Origin: DASZTU01 sp035493835
Lineage (GTDB): Bacteria; Pseudomonadota; Alphaproteobacteria; Rhizobiales; Devosiaceae
Length of the DNA: 55,003 nt
Direction of reading: 5' to 3'
NCBI GenBank assembly: GCA_035493835.1
Contig: DATJHO010000157.1
Location: forward strand, 1-55,003
The notes beneath the pieces are model-generated. The model was not told the DNA's origin. It worked only from the letters and a program-made list of their open reading frames with translations, and made no database searches. Of this stretch, positions 44,612-53,064 are shown piece by piece. Each line of letters begins with the position of its first letter. The stretch's first letter is position 1. Both the position numbers and the translations under genes were made by a program.

Positions 44612-46974
44612 GCCAGGCTGGCCCGTTCCACTACATAGGCAAGCCCTTGCTTCGCAAGGAAGATCGCCGCCTGCTGACCGGCCATGGCCGCTATGTCGAT
44701 GACATCGTGGTGCCGGGTGCACTGCATGCCTGCTTCGTGCGCTCGCCACACGCCCATGCTCGCATCATCAATATCGATACTGCCGCCGCGCGCGAAATGC
44801 CGGGCGTCGTCGCCATCGTCACCGGCAGGGATATGGAGCAGTGGACAACCAAGCTGCGCCTCGCCCCGCCGATCGAGGGGCTTGAGCCGGTCGAGTTCAC
44901 CGCACTACCAATCGACAAGGTGCGCTTCCACGGCGATCCGGTAGCCTGCGTGGTCGCCGCTGATCGCTACGCCGCCGAAGACGCCATGGAGCGCATCGAG
45001 GTCGAATACGAGGTGCTGCCGGCCATCGCCACGCTCGAGGCCGCGCTTGCCCCCGATGCCGTCAAGGTGGACGACGACCTCTCCTCCAACCTCGTTTCGC
45101 ACCAGACTTTTTCGGGTGGCGACCCCGCGGGCCGGGCACGCGATGCGCACCGCATCGTTGAGGCGAGCTTTTACCTGCACCGCCATACCCACGTCCCGAT
45201 GGAGACCCGCGGCTGTGCGGCGATTTGGGACGAGGGGCGCGAGCACCTCACCATGCTTACCGGCAACCAGGCGCCACATCCGCTGCGAAGCCAACTCGCG
45301 TCTCGGCTAAAGCTTTCGGAATCCCAGATCACGGTCAATACCGCCGATGTCGGCGGCGCCTTCGGGCAGAAGATCACTCTTTATCGGGAGGAACTGACCG
45401 TCGCTGCTCTCGCCCGGGAGCTGAAGCGGCCGGTGCGCTGGCGAGAGGACCGTAGCGAAAACCTGATGGCGGCCAGCCACGCCCGAGAAAATCTCTGCAA
45501 AACCCGGGCCGCCGTCGACAAGAACGGCCGCATCCTCAGCCTGGAGCTGGAGCTGGTCGAGGATTTCGGGGGCTATTGCTTCTATCCGGCCAACTACATG
45601 TCGCGCGTCGTCGCGATGATCCTGACCGGCCCCTACAAGATCGCCGACTACGCCTTCGACGTGAAAATCGCCCTCACCAACAAGTGCGGCAACGGCCCGA
45701 TGCGCGCGCCCATGGCGATCACCAGCTGGGTGATGGACGGCACCATCGAGGCGGTCGCCCGCGAGTTGGGGCTCGATTCCGTGGCGGTGCGCCGTGCCAA
45801 TTTGCTGCAGCCGGACGACCTCCCCTATCGCATGGCGACCGGCGAACTGCTCGAGGATGTCACCCCGGCCGAGACGCTGGAGATGGTGGTCGACGCCATC
45901 GGCTACGATGATTTTCGCGCCCGGCAAGCCGAGGCGCGCCAGCAGGGAAAATATCTGGGCCTTGGCCTCTGCGTCGTTATCGAATCCACCACCTACGGCT
46001 CGGGCTTCTACAAGGCAGCGGGCATCCCCGGTTCCGGACACGAGGCAGCCTGGGTCCGCATCGAGCCGAGCGGCGCCGTCAACGCCGCCGTCGGGCTGGG
46101 CGCCACGGGGCAGGGCTACGAAACTTCGCTGGCCCACGCAGTGGCCGAGGGGCTGGGAGTCGATCCCACCCAGGTGCGGCTGCACATCGGCAATACCGAT
46201 ATTGCTCCCTATGGCATGGGCAGCCGCGGCGGACGCGGCGGCACGGCGGGTGGCGGCGCGCTCTATCTGTGTGCACAAAAGGCGCGGGCCCAGGTGCTCG
46301 CCATCGCCGCTCATCGGCTGGGGATGAATTCGGGAGCCGAATTGCGCATGCTCGATGGCCGAGTCCAACGCCTTATCGGCAATGACTGGGGCGATGCAGG
46401 TCTGTCGCTGGTCGATATCGCCCGGCAGGCTTATCTCGATCCCACTTCGCTACCGGACGGGATTGACCCGGGCCTCGATTTCTCGCTGACCTTCGATCCG
46501 CCGCCGATGACCTATTCGAATTCGACGCATGCCTGCGAAATCGAAATCGACGTGAAGACCGGCGCGCTGCAGATCCTTCGTTACGTGGTCGCCGAGGATT
46601 GCGGCACCGTGCTCAATCCGCATGTGGTGCGCGGCCAGCAGCAGGGCGCCGTGGCCATGGGCCTCAGCGGTTCGCTGCTCGAGCAGGTCGTCTATGACGC
46701 CAACGGCCAGAACCTTACCGCGACCTTTGCCGATTACCTCGTGGCAACGGCCTGCGAGGTGCCGGAGATTGAAATCCTGCACAATAACACGCCCAACCGG
46801 CGCACCCCCGGCGGCATGAAGGGCATGGCCGAGGGGGGCGTGATGGGCTCGATCGGGGCTATCAGCAACGCGGTCAACGATGCGCTGGCGCCGTTCGGCG
46901 TGGTCGCTGATCGGCAGCCGCTTTCACCGCAATATCTGCATGGGCTGCTGCGCAGCGCCCGCACCTCCTCATAA
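44608..46974 (+). CDS. Molybdopterin-binding large subunit (CoxL-like, substrate unknown)
   Basis: Catalytic subunit of the xanthine-oxidase family (788 aa). Family landmarks: LTGHGRYVDDIVVPGALHACF at the start, NTADVGGAFGQK, RPVRWREDRSENLM, the Gly-rich GMGSRGGRGGTAGGGAL and the catalytic Glu742 in GMKGMAEGGVMGS. At the loop where true CO dehydrogenase has AYRCSFR, and other members AYRGAGR, this protein has GPMRAPM (363-369). It is therefore not form I CO dehydrogenase despite the family name. The start is ATG 44608 with GGGAGGAG upstream; the open frame from 44533 is not used. The context suggests hydroxylation of an N-heterocycle or similar compound. Confidence 0.9.
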   Translation: MSQAGPFHYIGKPLLRKEDRRLLTGHGRYVDDIVVPGALHACFVRSPHAHARIINIDTAAAREMPGVVAIVTGRDMEQWTTKLRLAPPIEGLEPVEFTALPIDKVRFHGDPVACVVAADRYAAEDAMERIEVEYEVLPAIATLEAALAPDAVKVDDDLSSNLVSHQTFSGGDPAGRARDAHRIVEASFYLHRHTHVPMETRGCAAIWDEGREHLTMLTGNQAPHPLRSQLASRLKLSESQITVNTADVGGAFGQKITLYREELTVAALARELKRPVRWREDRSENLMAASHARENLCKTRAAVDKNGRILSLELELVEDFGGYCFYPANYMSRVVAMILTGPYKIADYAFDVKIALTNKCGNGPMRAPMAITSWVMDGTIEAVARELGLDSVAVRRANLLQPDDLPYRMATGELLEDVTPAETLEMVVDAIGYDDFRARQAEARQQGKYLGLGLCVVIESTTYGSGFYKAAGIPGSGHEAAWVRIEPSGAVNAAVGLGATGQGYETSLAHAVAEGLGVDPTQVRLHIGNTDIAPYGMGSRGGRGGTAGGGALYLCAQKARAQVLAIAAHRLGMNSGAELRMLDGRVQRLIGNDWGDAGLSLVDIARQAYLDPTSLPDGIDPGLDFSLTFDPPPMTYSNSTHACEIEIDVKTGALQILRYVVAEDCGTVLNPHVVRGQQQGAVAMGLSGSLLEQVVYDANGQNLTATFADYLVATACEVPEIEILHNNTPNRRTPGGMKGMAEGGVMGSIGAISNAVNDALAPFGVVADRQPLSPQYLHGLLRSARTSS

Positions 46975-46993
46975 CAACAGGACTTTCTTTCAT

Positions 46994-47887
46994 ATGGCGG
47001 TCACACCAGACAGCACTGCGGTCGGCTTCATCGGGCTGGGCATCATGGGCCAGTCCATGGCCGGCCACATCCTCGATGCCGGCTACCGGCTCAACGTTTT
47101 CAATCGCTCGCGGGAAAAAGCTGCGGCATTGATCGAACGCGGTGCGGTCTGGTGCGACACGCCCGGCGACGTCGCTGCAAATTCCGCCGTGGTCATCACC
47201 ATCATCGGCACCCCGGCTGACGTCGAAGAAGTCTATCTCGGCGCGGGCGGGCTGGTGCAGCGGGCACAGCCCGGCGCGATCCTCATCGACATGACCACCT
47301 CCAGCCCGTCGCTGGCGCGGCGGATCGCCGAAGTGGCCGAGGCGAAGGGCATCGCCGTGCTCGACGCCCCGGTTTCCGGAGGTGATGCCGGCGCCAAGTC
47401 CGGCAAGCTGTCGATCATGGTGGGCGGCCCGGAGGCGGCGTTCGCCGCAGTGCGGCCGCTGTTCGATGTCATGGGCGCCAACATCGTCTTGCAAGGCGGG
47501 CCCGGCGCCGGCCAGCACACCAAGATGTGCAACCAGATCGCCATTGCCTCCACCGTCATGGCCGTCAGCGAGAGCCTCGCCTATGCCAAGGCAGCGGGCC
47601 TTGATCCCCAGCGCGTGCTCTCATCGATCGGCGCGGGAGCCGCCGCGAGCTTCCAGCTAACCGTTCTCGGGCCGAAGATGCTTGACGGTGATTATCGCGC
47701 CGGCTTTTACGTCCATCATTTCTTCAAGGACATGTCGATCGCGCTCGCCGAGGCGGAAAGCATGAAGCTCGACCTGCCCGGGCTGGTGCAGGCGAAGCGC
47801 CTATTCCAAAAGCTCATCGACGAAGGGCATGCGCAAGACGGCACGCAGGCCCTGTTCCGTCTCTATGATCCCACGGCCGAGCAATAG
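46994..47887 (+). CDS. NAD(P)-dependent beta-hydroxyacid dehydrogenase
   Basis: A 297-aa member of the 3-hydroxyisobutyrate dehydrogenase / tartronate semialdehyde reductase family. It shows the Rossmann motif GFIGLGIMGQSMAGHI, the substrate loop LDAPVSGGDAGAKSGKL and the catalytic Lys177 in GAGQHTKMCNQ. It would oxidise or reduce a short beta-hydroxy acid or semialdehyde. Its place between coxL-like and coxG-like genes suggests a later step of the same degradation route. ATG 46994 is chosen because the Rossmann motif follows closely. Confidence 0.9.
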   Translation: MAVTPDSTAVGFIGLGIMGQSMAGHILDAGYRLNVFNRSREKAAALIERGAVWCDTPGDVAANSAVVITIIGTPADVEEVYLGAGGLVQRAQPGAILIDMTTSSPSLARRIAEVAEAKGIAVLDAPVSGGDAGAKSGKLSIMVGGPEAAFAAVRPLFDVMGANIVLQGGPGAGQHTKMCNQIAIASTVMAVSESLAYAKAAGLDPQRVLSSIGAGAAASFQLTVLGPKMLDGDYRAGFYVHHFFKDMSIALAEAESMKLDLPGLVQAKRLFQKLIDEGHAQDGTQALFRLYDPTAEQ

Positions 47888-47899
47888 GACAGCTGACCC

Positions 47900-48541
47900 A
47901 TGGAGTTCGCCGGCGAACAACTTATTCCCGCCCCTATCGATGCCGTCTGGGCCGGACTTAACGATCCCGAAGTGTTGCGCCGGAGTATTCCGGGCTGCAA
48001 GGAGATGCTGCGTACCGGCGACAATGAGTTCACCGCGGCCGTGGTGACCCGGGTCGGGCCGGTCTCGGCCACCTTCAAGGGCAAGGTGGAACTGACCGAT
48101 CTCGACCCGCCGCATGGCTATACCCTCAACGGGCGCGGGCAGGGCGGTCCGGCGGGCTTTGCCAAGGGCGCCGCCAAAATCCGCCTGACGGCGGCGGGCG
48201 CCAACACGCAACTTGCCTATACCGCCACTGTCGACATCGGCGGCAAGCTCGCCAGCGTGGGTGGCCGGATGATCCAGACCGTCGCCAAGAAGAATGCCGA
48301 CGATTTTTTCGCCGCCTTCTCCAGCGTGCTGACGGGCGCCGCTGCCCCGGAGGCCAGCGCGAGCGCGGCAATGCAGCCGTCCCCCGACAGGCTCGCCGCT
48401 CCAGTCATTTCGGCCGCGCCGGTCGTTGCCGCCGCTCCAGTCGTTGCCGTTGCGGGCGACCGCTTCGCGCTCCTGGACCGCATTGCCTGGCTCGGAACCG
48501 GGGTGGCGCTTGGCATTATTGGCATGATGATCTTTCACTAG
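47900..48541 (+). CDS. CoxG-like SRPBCC protein with a C-terminal membrane anchor
   Basis: A 213-aa protein. Residues 1-150 form the carbon-monoxide-dehydrogenase subunit G (SRPBCC) domain (MEFAGEQLIPAPIDAVWAGL; LRRSIPGCKEM). An Ala/Pro/Val-rich linker leads to one hydrophobic helix at the extreme C-terminus (about 192-212, LGTGVALGIIGMMIF). In Oligotropha CoxG recruits the CO dehydrogenase complex to the membrane; the tail here fits that role for the adjacent complex. It begins 12 bp after the dehydrogenase stop. Confidence 0.88.
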   Translation: MEFAGEQLIPAPIDAVWAGLNDPEVLRRSIPGCKEMLRTGDNEFTAAVVTRVGPVSATFKGKVELTDLDPPHGYTLNGRGQGGPAGFAKGAAKIRLTAAGANTQLAYTATVDIGGKLASVGGRMIQTVAKKNADDFFAAFSSVLTGAAAPEASASAAMQPSPDRLAAPVISAAPVVAAAPVVAVAGDRFALLDRIAWLGTGVALGIIGMMIFH

Positions 48542-48559
48542 TTTTCCGGGGTACCTGCG

Positions 48560-49726
48560 ATGCCGATCAAGAACCGACTGTCCGAACTGCACGACGAGAT
48601 CATCGCCTGGCGTCGCGACCTCCACGAAAATCCCGAACTGGTCTACGAGACGCACCGCACGTCGGCGCGGGTCGCCGCCAAGCTGCGCGAGTTCGGCTGT
48701 GACGAGGTAGTGGAGGGGATCGGCCGCACCGGTGTCGTTGGCCTCATCAAGGGCCGCAGCGATAGCGCCGGGCGGGTGGTCGGCCTGCGCGCCGACATGG
48801 ACGCGCTCCCCATCATCGAGGCGACGGGCCTCCCCTATGCTTCCAAGACCGCCGGCCAGATGCATGCCTGCGGCCATGATGGGCACACCGCCATGCTGCT
48901 GGGTGCGGCCAAGTACCTCTCCGAAACGCGCAATTTCGACGGCGCGGTGGCGGTTATCTTCCAGCCGGCCGAAGAGACCGGGGCAGGTGGGCTCGCCATG
49001 GTCGAGGACGGGCTGATCGACCGTTTTGGCATCAAGGAAGTCTACGGCATGCATAATTCCCCCGGCCTGCCGGTGGGGAGCTTTTCGATCAAGCCCGGCG
49101 CCTTTTATGCCGCGACCGACAATTTCATCATCGATGTGGTGGGCAAGGGCGGCCATGCCGCCAAGCCGCATGTCTCGATCGATACCACGCTGGTGGCAGC
49201 GCAGATCGTGGTGGCGTTCCAGTCGATCGCTTCCCGCACCGCCGATCCGCTGAAATCCGTCGTGGTGTCGGTGACCAGTTTCCACACCGAAGGCGACGCC
49301 TTCAATGTCATCCCCGAGCATGTCGAACTGCGCGGCACCGTCCGCTCTTTCGACAAGGAGCTGCGCAAGCTTGCCGAGGAGCGGCTCAAGGCGCTCGCCA
49401 CCATGACGGCCGCCGCTTACGGCGCCAGGGCCGATGTTGACTGGCAGCCTGGCTATCCCGCCATGGTCAATTCGGACCTCGAAACCGGCTTTGCGGCCGA
49501 GGCGGCGCAGCGTGTCTCAGGCAAGCCTGTCGGCGATGCCCCCGCCATCATGGCCGGTGAGGATTTTGCTTATATGCTCGAGGCCTGCCCCGGCGCCTAT
49601 ATCCAGATCGGCAATGGCGACAGCGCCGATCTCCATCACCCGCGCTACAACTTCAACGACGAGGCGATCCCCCTCGGCGCCTCATACTGGGCCGAGCTGG
49701 TCGAGAGCCGCATGCCGATCCGCTGA
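48560..49726 (+). CDS. M20-family amidohydrolase (hippurate hydrolase-like)
   Basis: A 388-aa metal-dependent amidohydrolase of the M20D group, which cleaves N-acyl amino acids and related amides. Metal-site motifs: HACGHDGHTAM (about 103-113), FQPAEETGAGG with the catalytic Glu, and IMAGEDFAYML near the C-terminus; the dimerisation domain begins VVGKGGHAAKPHVSID. It is probably the last gene of the Cox-like operon and could open or deacylate the hydroxylated product. Its 3' end overlaps the convergent thiD by 45 bp. Confidence 0.9.
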   Translation: MPIKNRLSELHDEIIAWRRDLHENPELVYETHRTSARVAAKLREFGCDEVVEGIGRTGVVGLIKGRSDSAGRVVGLRADMDALPIIEATGLPYASKTAGQMHACGHDGHTAMLLGAAKYLSETRNFDGAVAVIFQPAEETGAGGLAMVEDGLIDRFGIKEVYGMHNSPGLPVGSFSIKPGAFYAATDNFIIDVVGKGGHAAKPHVSIDTTLVAAQIVVAFQSIASRTADPLKSVVVSVTSFHTEGDAFNVIPEHVELRGTVRSFDKELRKLAEERLKALATMTAAAYGARADVDWQPGYPAMVNSDLETGFAAEAAQRVSGKPVGDAPAIMAGEDFAYMLEACPGAYIQIGNGDSADLHHPRYNFNDEAIPLGASYWAELVESRMPIR

Positions 49727-50515
49727 GACGCCGGCATGGTGCAGCGGCTTTGCGCCGTGGCCGATGTTCGCGGACGCGGCGGCTGCGATTGCGGAGCTGA
49801 CAAGGGCCTTGGCGCCTTCAATGGCATCGGTCAGGGTTTGGCCGTTGGCCAGCCCAGCCGCGATTGCCGAGGATAAAGTACAGCCGGTGCCGTGGGTTTG
49901 GGGCGCTTCGATGCGCGGCGATACAAATCGCGTGACGATCCCGTCGCGCACGAGCAGGTCAATGGATTCGGGGCCTGACCCGTGGCCGCCCTTGACCAAT
50001 ACCGCCGGGGCGCCCGTTCGCTGAATGATTTGGGCCTGGCGGATCATTTCCGCTTCATCCTTGGCGATGGGCGTGTTTGCGATGGCAGCCGCCTCGATCA
50101 GGTTCGGCGTTACGAGCAGGGTTTTCGGGAACAGCAGGCGAAAGAGCGCATCGAGCGCGGTTTCGGGGAGCAGCCGGGCACCAGTGGTGGCGATCATGAC
50201 CGGATCGAGGACCACGGGACGGGGAGGGTGCCGTGCCAGCGCCGCGGCGATCGCTTCAATGGCCGCAGCCGAACCAATCATGCCGATCTTGATTGCAGCA
50301 ACATCGAGGTCCTCGAGCACGGCATCGATCTGCGCCCCGATCATTTCCGGAGGGATCGGGTGAATGCCCCGAACCCCAAGCGTGTTCTGGGCCGTAACCG
50401 CCGTAATGACGCTGGCACCGTAGACCCCGAAGCGTGCAAACGTCTTCAGGTCGGCCTGAATGCCGGCGCCGCCGGAGGAATCCGAACCGGCGATGGTTAG
50501 CGCGATTGGGGTCAT
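49682..50515 (-). CDS. thiD: Hydroxymethylpyrimidine/phosphomethylpyrimidine kinase
   Basis: Phosphorylates HMP and HMP-P to HMP-PP, the pyrimidine half of thiamine (277 aa). It has the N-terminal IALTIAGSDSSGGAGIQADLK, the DPVMIATTGARLL segment, ILVKGGHG-like AVLVKGGHGSG and the anion-hole HGTGCTLSSAIAAGLANG. The last 15 codons overlap the end of the M20 gene on the other strand and add a tail to an otherwise complete kinase. It is the last gene of the thi operon, beginning 1 bp after thiF. Confidence 0.92.
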   Translation of the reverse strand: MTPIALTIAGSDSSGGAGIQADLKTFARFGVYGASVITAVTAQNTLGVRGIHPIPPEMIGAQIDAVLEDLDVAAIKIGMIGSAAAIEAIAAALARHPPRPVVLDPVMIATTGARLLPETALDALFRLLFPKTLLVTPNLIEAAAIANTPIAKDEAEMIRQAQIIQRTGAPAVLVKGGHGSGPESIDLLVRDGIVTRFVSPRIEAPQTHGTGCTLSSAIAAGLANGQTLTDAIEGAKALVSSAIAAAASANIGHGAKPLHHAGVSADRHAALDQLGPV

Positions 50516-50516
50516 C

Positions 50517-51488
50517 TCAATCTCCCAGGGCGACCAGCGCTAAGTCGTTGTGGCCAATTTCGCGCAGGCGGCTCGCCGCCTGCAACGCCCGCTGGCCGCT
50601 GCGGCAGGCCAGCACGATGCGTCGGGATGCTGTGGAGGGCCCGCCAACCGCCTCGATCCCCTCGACGCCAATGCGCACCGCGCCGGCAAAGGGCGATATC
50701 GGTGCCTCATCGAAGCCCCTGAGATCGACGACCAGATCAGCCGAAGTAACGGCGTCCGCCGCGATGAACGGGGCGAACTCTCCGGGTTCCGGGCTCGATG
50801 CAAACCCGAAGCCGCCGAAGGCCATGCGGCGAGCATCGAAGGTGACGACGCGGCCAAGAACGCTGGGTTGGAGATCGAGCAGCAGGTGGAGCACCATCTG
50901 CGCCTGCAGCCCGCCCACGACGGCGACGACGCTTCCCAACACGCCATTGGTGGCGCAATTGCCCGGATTGCGGGGAGCGTCCGGAAACACCGCCCGATAA
51001 CTCGCACCGCCGCCGCAATAGGCCCCGGCATAGCCCGAGAGCCCGAGCGCCGAGGCACTGACCAAAGGCTTGCCGATGGCAAAACAGGCATCGCTCAGCA
51101 TGTAGGTCACGGCAAAATTGTCCGCCGCGTCGACCACGACGTTCGCCGCGTCGACCAACCCCGCAACATTTTGTGGCACAAGCCGCGCCACGATCGCCTC
51201 GATCGCAATGCCGGGATTGACGCCGAGCAGGGCATTGCGTGCGGCCCCGGCCTTGGCGGCTCCGATATCCTTCATGCCGTAAAGCGGTTGGCGGTGGAGG
51301 TTGGTCTCCTCGACCGTGTCGTGATCGAGGATCGTGAGGCGGCCGACACCGGCCCCAGCAAGATATTGCAGCACCGGAGAGCCGAGCCCGCCCGCGCCGA
51401 CCACGAGAACGGAAGCGGCGGCAAGCCGGGCTTGGCCGGCTTCGCCAATTTCGGGCAGCACCATCTGCCGTGCATATCGGTTGGTCAT
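50517..51488 (-). CDS. thiF: ThiF/MoeB-type E1 enzyme fused to a rhodanese domain
   Basis: Adenylylates the C-terminal glycine of ThiS for sulfur transfer (323 aa). ATP loop VVGAGGLGSPVLQYL (28-42), NLHRQ with Arg66, DAADNF and catalytic Cys178 in NCATNGVLG are E1 hallmarks. The zinc-binding CxxC is replaced by S163-YR-A166, and no second CxxC is present. Residues about 250-323 form a rhodanese domain (VVDLRGFD) with active-site loop CRSGQRA (Cys295), which could supply the sulfur. ATG 51488 overlaps the thiE stop. The operon context favours ThiF over MoeB. Confidence 0.88.
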   Translation of the reverse strand: MTNRYARQMVLPEIGEAGQARLAAASVLVVGAGGLGSPVLQYLAGAGVGRLTILDHDTVEETNLHRQPLYGMKDIGAAKAGAARNALLGVNPGIAIEAIVARLVPQNVAGLVDAANVVVDAADNFAVTYMLSDACFAIGKPLVSASALGLSGYAGAYCGGGASYRAVFPDAPRNPGNCATNGVLGSVVAVVGGLQAQMVLHLLLDLQPSVLGRVVTFDARRMAFGGFGFASSPEPGEFAPFIAADAVTSADLVVDLRGFDEAPISPFAGAVRIGVEGIEAVGGPSTASRRIVLACRSGQRALQAASRLREIGHNDLALVALGD

Positions 51489-52093
51489 GACGCCATCTCC
51501 GTTGCTTCGAGCCAAGCGCGGGTCTGCCCCACTGGGTCATCGTGCCTGACGATGTCGCCGACCACCGCAACGCTGTCAGCGCCAGCCAAGAGGCACAGCT
51601 TGGCCCGCTCGACTGTCAGTCCGCCGATGGCCACCAGCGGTCTTGCGCCGACGAGGCGCTTCCACTCGGTGACCCGGTCGAGACCCTGCGGGGCCCATGG
51701 CATCTGCTTCAACTTGGTCGGCCAAATGGGGCCGAGCGCCACATAATCGGGATCGGCGGAAAGGGCCGTTTCCAGCTCCTCGTGGCTGTGGGTGCTGATG
51801 CCCACGCGCATGCCGGCCCGGCGAAGCGCCGGCAGGTCGGCATCCACGAGGTCCTCCTGCCCGAGATGGATGAAGTCACAAGCCTCATCGAGTGCAAGCT
51901 GCCAGTAGTCGTTGACGATCAGCTGCGCGCCGGCCGCGGCGCATATGATTTTGGCCCGGCGGATTTCGCCGCGAAGCTCTTCAGGCGGCAGGTCCTTGAT
52001 GCGCAGCTGGATCAGCCTTGCCCCGATGCTCACCAGCCGGGCGACCCATTCGGCGCTGTCGACAATGGGGTAGAAGCGAGCGATCATCGTCAT
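51485..52093 (-). CDS. thiE: Thiamine-phosphate synthase
   Basis: Joins HMP-PP and the thiazole phosphate to make thiamine phosphate (202 aa). Motifs: LIQLRIKDLPPEELRGEI, QLIVNDYWQLALDEACDFIHLGQEDL and GIGG-like VAIGGLTVERAKLCLLAGADSVAVVGDI. The IHLGQEDL phosphate-binding and YVALGPIWPTK strands are typical. The start ATG 52093 overlaps the thiG stop (TGATG); ATG 52087 is an alternative. Confidence 0.92.
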   Translation of the reverse strand: MTMIARFYPIVDSAEWVARLVSIGARLIQLRIKDLPPEELRGEIRRAKIICAAAGAQLIVNDYWQLALDEACDFIHLGQEDLVDADLPALRRAGMRVGISTHSHEELETALSADPDYVALGPIWPTKLKQMPWAPQGLDRVTEWKRLVGARPLVAIGGLTVERAKLCLLAGADSVAVVGDIVRHDDPVGQTRAWLEATEMAS

Positions 52094-52863
52094 CAGCCGA
52101 GACTCGCCATGCCGACCACCGGGGTCGAAGGGGCCGCCATGTCCCGCGGTTCGAGCGGCTGGGCCTGGTAGGCAAGGCGCCCGGCCTCCACGGCCTTGGC
52201 GAAGGCCCCCGCCATGCGGACCGGATCGCCGGCTTCGGCCACGGCGGTGTTGAGCAGCACAGCCTCGTAGCCGAGTTCCATCGCCGCCGCGGCGTGGGAT
52301 GGCACACCGATGCCAGCATCGACGATCAGCGGCACGTCGGGGAAGTGGGCCCGCAGAGCCCGTAGGCCATAGACGTTGTTCAGCCCCCGGGCCGAGCCGA
52401 TCGGGGCGCCCCAAGGCATGAGCACGCGGCAGCCGGCCCCGAGCAGCCGTTCGGCGACGACGAGGTCTTCGGTGGTATAGGGGAATACCTCAAACCCTTC
52501 CTCACTGAGCAGGCGCGCCGCTTCCACCAGACCGAAAACGTCCGGCTGCAAGGTGTCGGCGTCACCGATTACCTCGAGCTTGATCCAGCTTGTTCCAAAC
52601 ACTTCCCGCGCCATATGCGCGGTGGTGACCGCCTCCTTGACGGTATGGCACCCTGCGGTGTTGGGCAGCACCCGGACCCCGAGGTCCCGGATCATGCCCC
52701 AAAATGCCTGGCCATCGCGCTGCATGCCGCTTTCCCGCCTCAGCGACATGGTGACCAGTTGCGTTCCGGACGCCCTGATTGCGTCGGCAAGCACAGCCGG
52801 GGAGGGATAACGGGCCGTGCCGAGCAGCAGGCGCGAGTCCAGTTCGATATCGTAGAGGCGCAA
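52093..52863 (-). CDS. thiG: Thiazole synthase
   Basis: Builds the thiazole phosphate ring from DXP, dehydroglycine and ThiS-thiocarboxylate (256 aa). The Schiff-base Lys95 lies in WIKLEVIGD; other marks are LPNTAGCHTVKEAV, VFPYTTEDLVVAERLL, VLMPWGAPIGSARGL and IVDAGIGVPSHAAAAMELG. The start is TTG 52863, 3 bp after thiS, with GGAGG about 10 bp upstream in the thiS end. Confidence 0.94.
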   Translation of the reverse strand: MRLYDIELDSRLLLGTARYPSPAVLADAIRASGTQLVTMSLRRESGMQRDGQAFWGMIRDLGVRVLPNTAGCHTVKEAVTTAHMAREVFGTSWIKLEVIGDADTLQPDVFGLVEAARLLSEEGFEVFPYTTEDLVVAERLLGAGCRVLMPWGAPIGSARGLNNVYGLRALRAHFPDVPLIVDAGIGVPSHAAAAMELGYEAVLLNTAVAEAGDPVRMAGAFAKAVEAGRLAYQAQPLEPRDMAAPSTPVVGMASLG

Positions 52864-52866
52864 GGC

Positions 52867-53064
52867 TCAACCTCCCTGCATCGGGGCGACGACTTCGATC
52901 TCGTCGCCATCCGTCAGCTTGCATTCCCGCCGCTGCGCGGCCGGCACGAAGCGGCCGTTCACGGCCGTGGCAATGATCGCCTCGCCATAATCGAGCGCGT
53001 GCAGGGCATCGGCCAGGTTCTCGGCCGCCACCTCATGCGTGTTGCCGTTCAAGGAGATCCGCAT
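52867..53064 (-). CDS. thiS: Sulfur carrier protein ThiS
   Basis: A 65-aa ubiquitin-like carrier whose C-terminal Gly-Gly (APMQGG, residues 64-65) is adenylylated and converted to a thiocarboxylate. The fold is recognisable in ISLNGNTHEVAAENLADAL, IATAVNGRFVPAAQR and LTDGDEIEVV. ATG 53064 lies inside the end of thiO (32-bp overlap) and has GGAGG/CGGAG close upstream; a longer frame to 53160 lacks support. Confidence 0.93.
   Translation of the reverse strand: MRISLNGNTHEVAAENLADALHALDYGEAIIATAVNGRFVPAAQRRECKLTDGDEIEVVAPMQGG

Noticed and set aside
43266..46974. Annotation of the M-S-L genes as aerobic CO dehydrogenase.
   Set aside because: The large subunit lacks the AYRCSFR copper loop. The family name only reflects homology.
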